Shown in pieces: positions 22,445 to 23,563 of a DNA stretch of 23,563 nt; position 1 is the stretch's first letter, and each line of letters opens with the position of its first letter. The notes under the pieces are model-generated. The model worked only from the letters and a program-made list of their open reading frames with translations, was not told the DNA's origin and did no database searches. Made by a program: the position numbers and the translations under genes. The DNA is from JANNHK01 sp034408875 (GTDB taxonomy: Bacteria; Actinomycetota; Acidimicrobiia; IMCC26256; PALSA-610): assembly GCA_034408875.1 (NCBI GenBank), contig JAWXCJ010000061.1:1-23563 (forward strand). Direction: 5' to 3'.

Positions 22445-23016
22445 GCGACTGGCTCCGGCTCCTGGTGGTGGTGCTCGTCATCGTCGACCCCCTGACGGCC
22501 GCGGTCGCGGGCGCGACCCTGACGGCGGACCGCGACCGGCGGGCCCGGTCGATCGTGTTCGCAACCGGCACGCTCGTCGCGCTCGCCGTCGTGGTCGTCA
22601 CCGCCTGGCTCGCCGACCCGATGCTCGACGCCTTGGAGGTATCCGTCGGTGCCGCCCAGCTCGCGGCCGGGATCGTGGTGCTCGTCCCGGCAGTCGAGTT
22701 GCTGTTCGGCGGCCCGTCGGGATGGGTCCGGCCCGCACCCGACGCCGCGCCGGCGCGGGTGGGCGCGTTCCCCTTCGGCGTGCCGGTACTCGCGAGCCCG
22801 TGGCTCGTGGTGGCCCTCCTCGCGTTCGCGGCCGACGAGGGTGCGGGCATGACGGCATCGGCCGCGGCGCTGGCGATGTTGGTCTCGACGGGGCTGGCGT
22901 TCATGTTCACCACCCCGGCCGATCGCGGCGCTCTCCGGGCTCTCGGCGTCGCGATGGGTGCAGCCACCGCTCTTGTCGCCTTCGACCTCGTGCACGATGG
23001 GGTGTTCGGGTCCTGA
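22441..23016 (+). CDS. MarC-like multi-pass membrane protein
   Basis: A 191-residue hydrophobic protein with about six membrane helices. The opening RLLVVVLVIVDPLTAAVAGATLT, followed by SIVFATGTLVALAVVVV and VGAAQLAAGIVVLVPAVELL, resembles MarC/YhgN-type integral membrane proteins, whose function is not settled. The match is by helix layout and the I-x-DP segment, so it is moderate. The ATG at 22441 has GGAGGG six bases upstream and forms an ATGA overlap with the toroid gene, indicating one operon. Confidence 0.65.
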   Translation: MSDWLRLLVVVLVIVDPLTAAVAGATLTADRDRRARSIVFATGTLVALAVVVVTAWLADPMLDALEVSVGAAQLAAGIVVLVPAVELLFGGPSGWVRPAPDAAPARVGAFPFGVPVLASPWLVVALLAFAADEGAGMTASAAALAMLVSTGLAFMFTTPADRGALRALGVAMGAATALVAFDLVHDGVFGS

Positions 23017-23033
23017 CGGCGCGACGATGGCGC

Positions 23034-23563
23034 GTGCGCACGCTCGCGCGGGGGCTGCTCGTCACCATGTTCCTTCTGGCGAGTGCGTCACCCGCGTCTG
23101 CCCACGGGGTCGGCGGCCGCCAGCCGACCGACGTGCACGTGCGCGTGACCGAGGTCGAACCGGCCGTCGCGGGCGTGTCGGTCAACGTCGTCGAGTTCGG
23201 GTCCAAGCTCGAACTGGTGAACGCGTCCGATGCCGAGGTGATCGTGCTCGGGTACGCGGGCGAGCCGTACCTGCGTGTCGGCCCCGAGGGCGTGTTCGAG
23301 AACCGGCGCTCCCCCGCCGCGTTCATCAACCGCACCCTCGATCCACCGAGCACCGTGCCCGACTCGTACGACTCCGACGCCGCGCCACTGTGGCGGCAAC
23401 TCGGGAGCGGTATCAGTGTCCGCTGGCACGACCACCGCGCCCACAACATGACCGGCGGCAACCCGTCCACACCCATCGCGTGGGCCGTCGATCTCACCGT
23501 CGGAGGCGAACCCGTCGTCGTGCGGGGCGACATCGCAACGGTTGCGGCCCCGGCGTGGTGGCC
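23034..23563 (+). CDS. Secreted or membrane-anchored protein, cut by window end
   Basis: A 5' partial gene of 176 codons running off the window. It starts with a signal peptide (MRTLARGLLVTMFLLASASPASA, then HGVGG) and continues as an extracytoplasmic domain rich in beta-strand-like sequence: VNVVEFGSKLELVNASDAEVIVLGYAGEPYLRVGPEGVFEN. A His-rich stretch, RWHDHRAHNM, could bind metal; this is inference. I do not assign a family. The GTG at 23034 lies 17 bases after the MarC-like stop. An ATG at 23027 is in another frame. It probably belongs to the same operon as the two preceding genes. Confidence 0.7.
   Translation, partial: MRTLARGLLVTMFLLASASPASAHGVGGRQPTDVHVRVTEVEPAVAGVSVNVVEFGSKLELVNASDAEVIVLGYAGEPYLRVGPEGVFENRRSPAAFINRTLDPPSTVPDSYDSDAAPLWRQLGSGISVRWHDHRAHNMTGGNPSTPIAWAVDLTVGGEPVVVRGDIATVAAPAWW

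Noticed and set aside
23027..23050. ATG at 23027 as the start of the last gene.
   Set aside because: It is in a different frame from the signal peptide and long downstream frame. GTG at 23034 gives a normal signal sequence.

Overview
The window is high-GC bacterial chromosome with many GTG and some TTG starts, dense coding and repeated 4-base gene overlaps. The gene content and order (aroK-aroB-aroQ-pepQ-efp-nusB, clpS followed by a DUF2017 gene, and pyrR-pyrB-pyrC-carA-carB) are those of Actinomycetota. The type IV pilus genes placed directly upstream of aroK suggest a deep-branching lineage such as Acidimicrobiia. The class-level assignment is inference; no rRNA or other marker is present. 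I saw no tRNA, rRNA, CRISPR array, insertion sequence, prophage or integration site.

Layout. From about 21144 down to 73 every gene lies on the minus strand. In transcription order these are: two tandem type IV pilins, the prepilin peptidase pilD, a small BldC-like DNA-binding protein, a single-gene PilM-PilN fusion, pilO, a small PilP-like membrane protein, the shikimate genes aroK, aroB and aroQ, an M24 aminopeptidase, elongation factor P, NusB, ClpS, a DUF2017 protein, a MoxR ATPase with its DUF58 and transglutaminase partners, and the UMP-biosynthesis operon pyrR-pyrB-pyrC-carA-carB. From 21338 onward three plus-strand genes diverge: a secreted alpha/alpha-toroid-like protein, a MarC-like membrane protein and a secreted protein cut by the window edge.

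The most interesting part is the pilus half. Two intergenic regions, one before the pilins and one before the BldC-like/pilMN genes, each carry the same promoter-like arrangement (TCAA, 16 bases, GCCGATA). It resembles the sites used by FliA/WhiG sporulation-motility sigma factors, which suggests that pilin supply and the assembly platform are switched on together. PilM and PilN, normally two proteins that bind each other, are one 586-residue polypeptide. The order pilMN-pilO-(pilP-like)-aroK-aroB matches the gammaproteobacterial pilMNOPQ-aroK-aroB cluster but lacks the secretin gene pilQ, as expected for a cell without an outer membrane.

The pyrimidine operon shows post-transcriptional control. 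A near-consensus PyrR-binding RNA loop sits just upstream of the pyrR ribosome binding site, and a strong hairpin followed by four U's lies inside the poorly conserved first codons of pyrR. A possible 24-codon ORF links pyrR to pyrB through overlaps at both ends. Dihydroorotase has Gln in place of the first metal-binding His.
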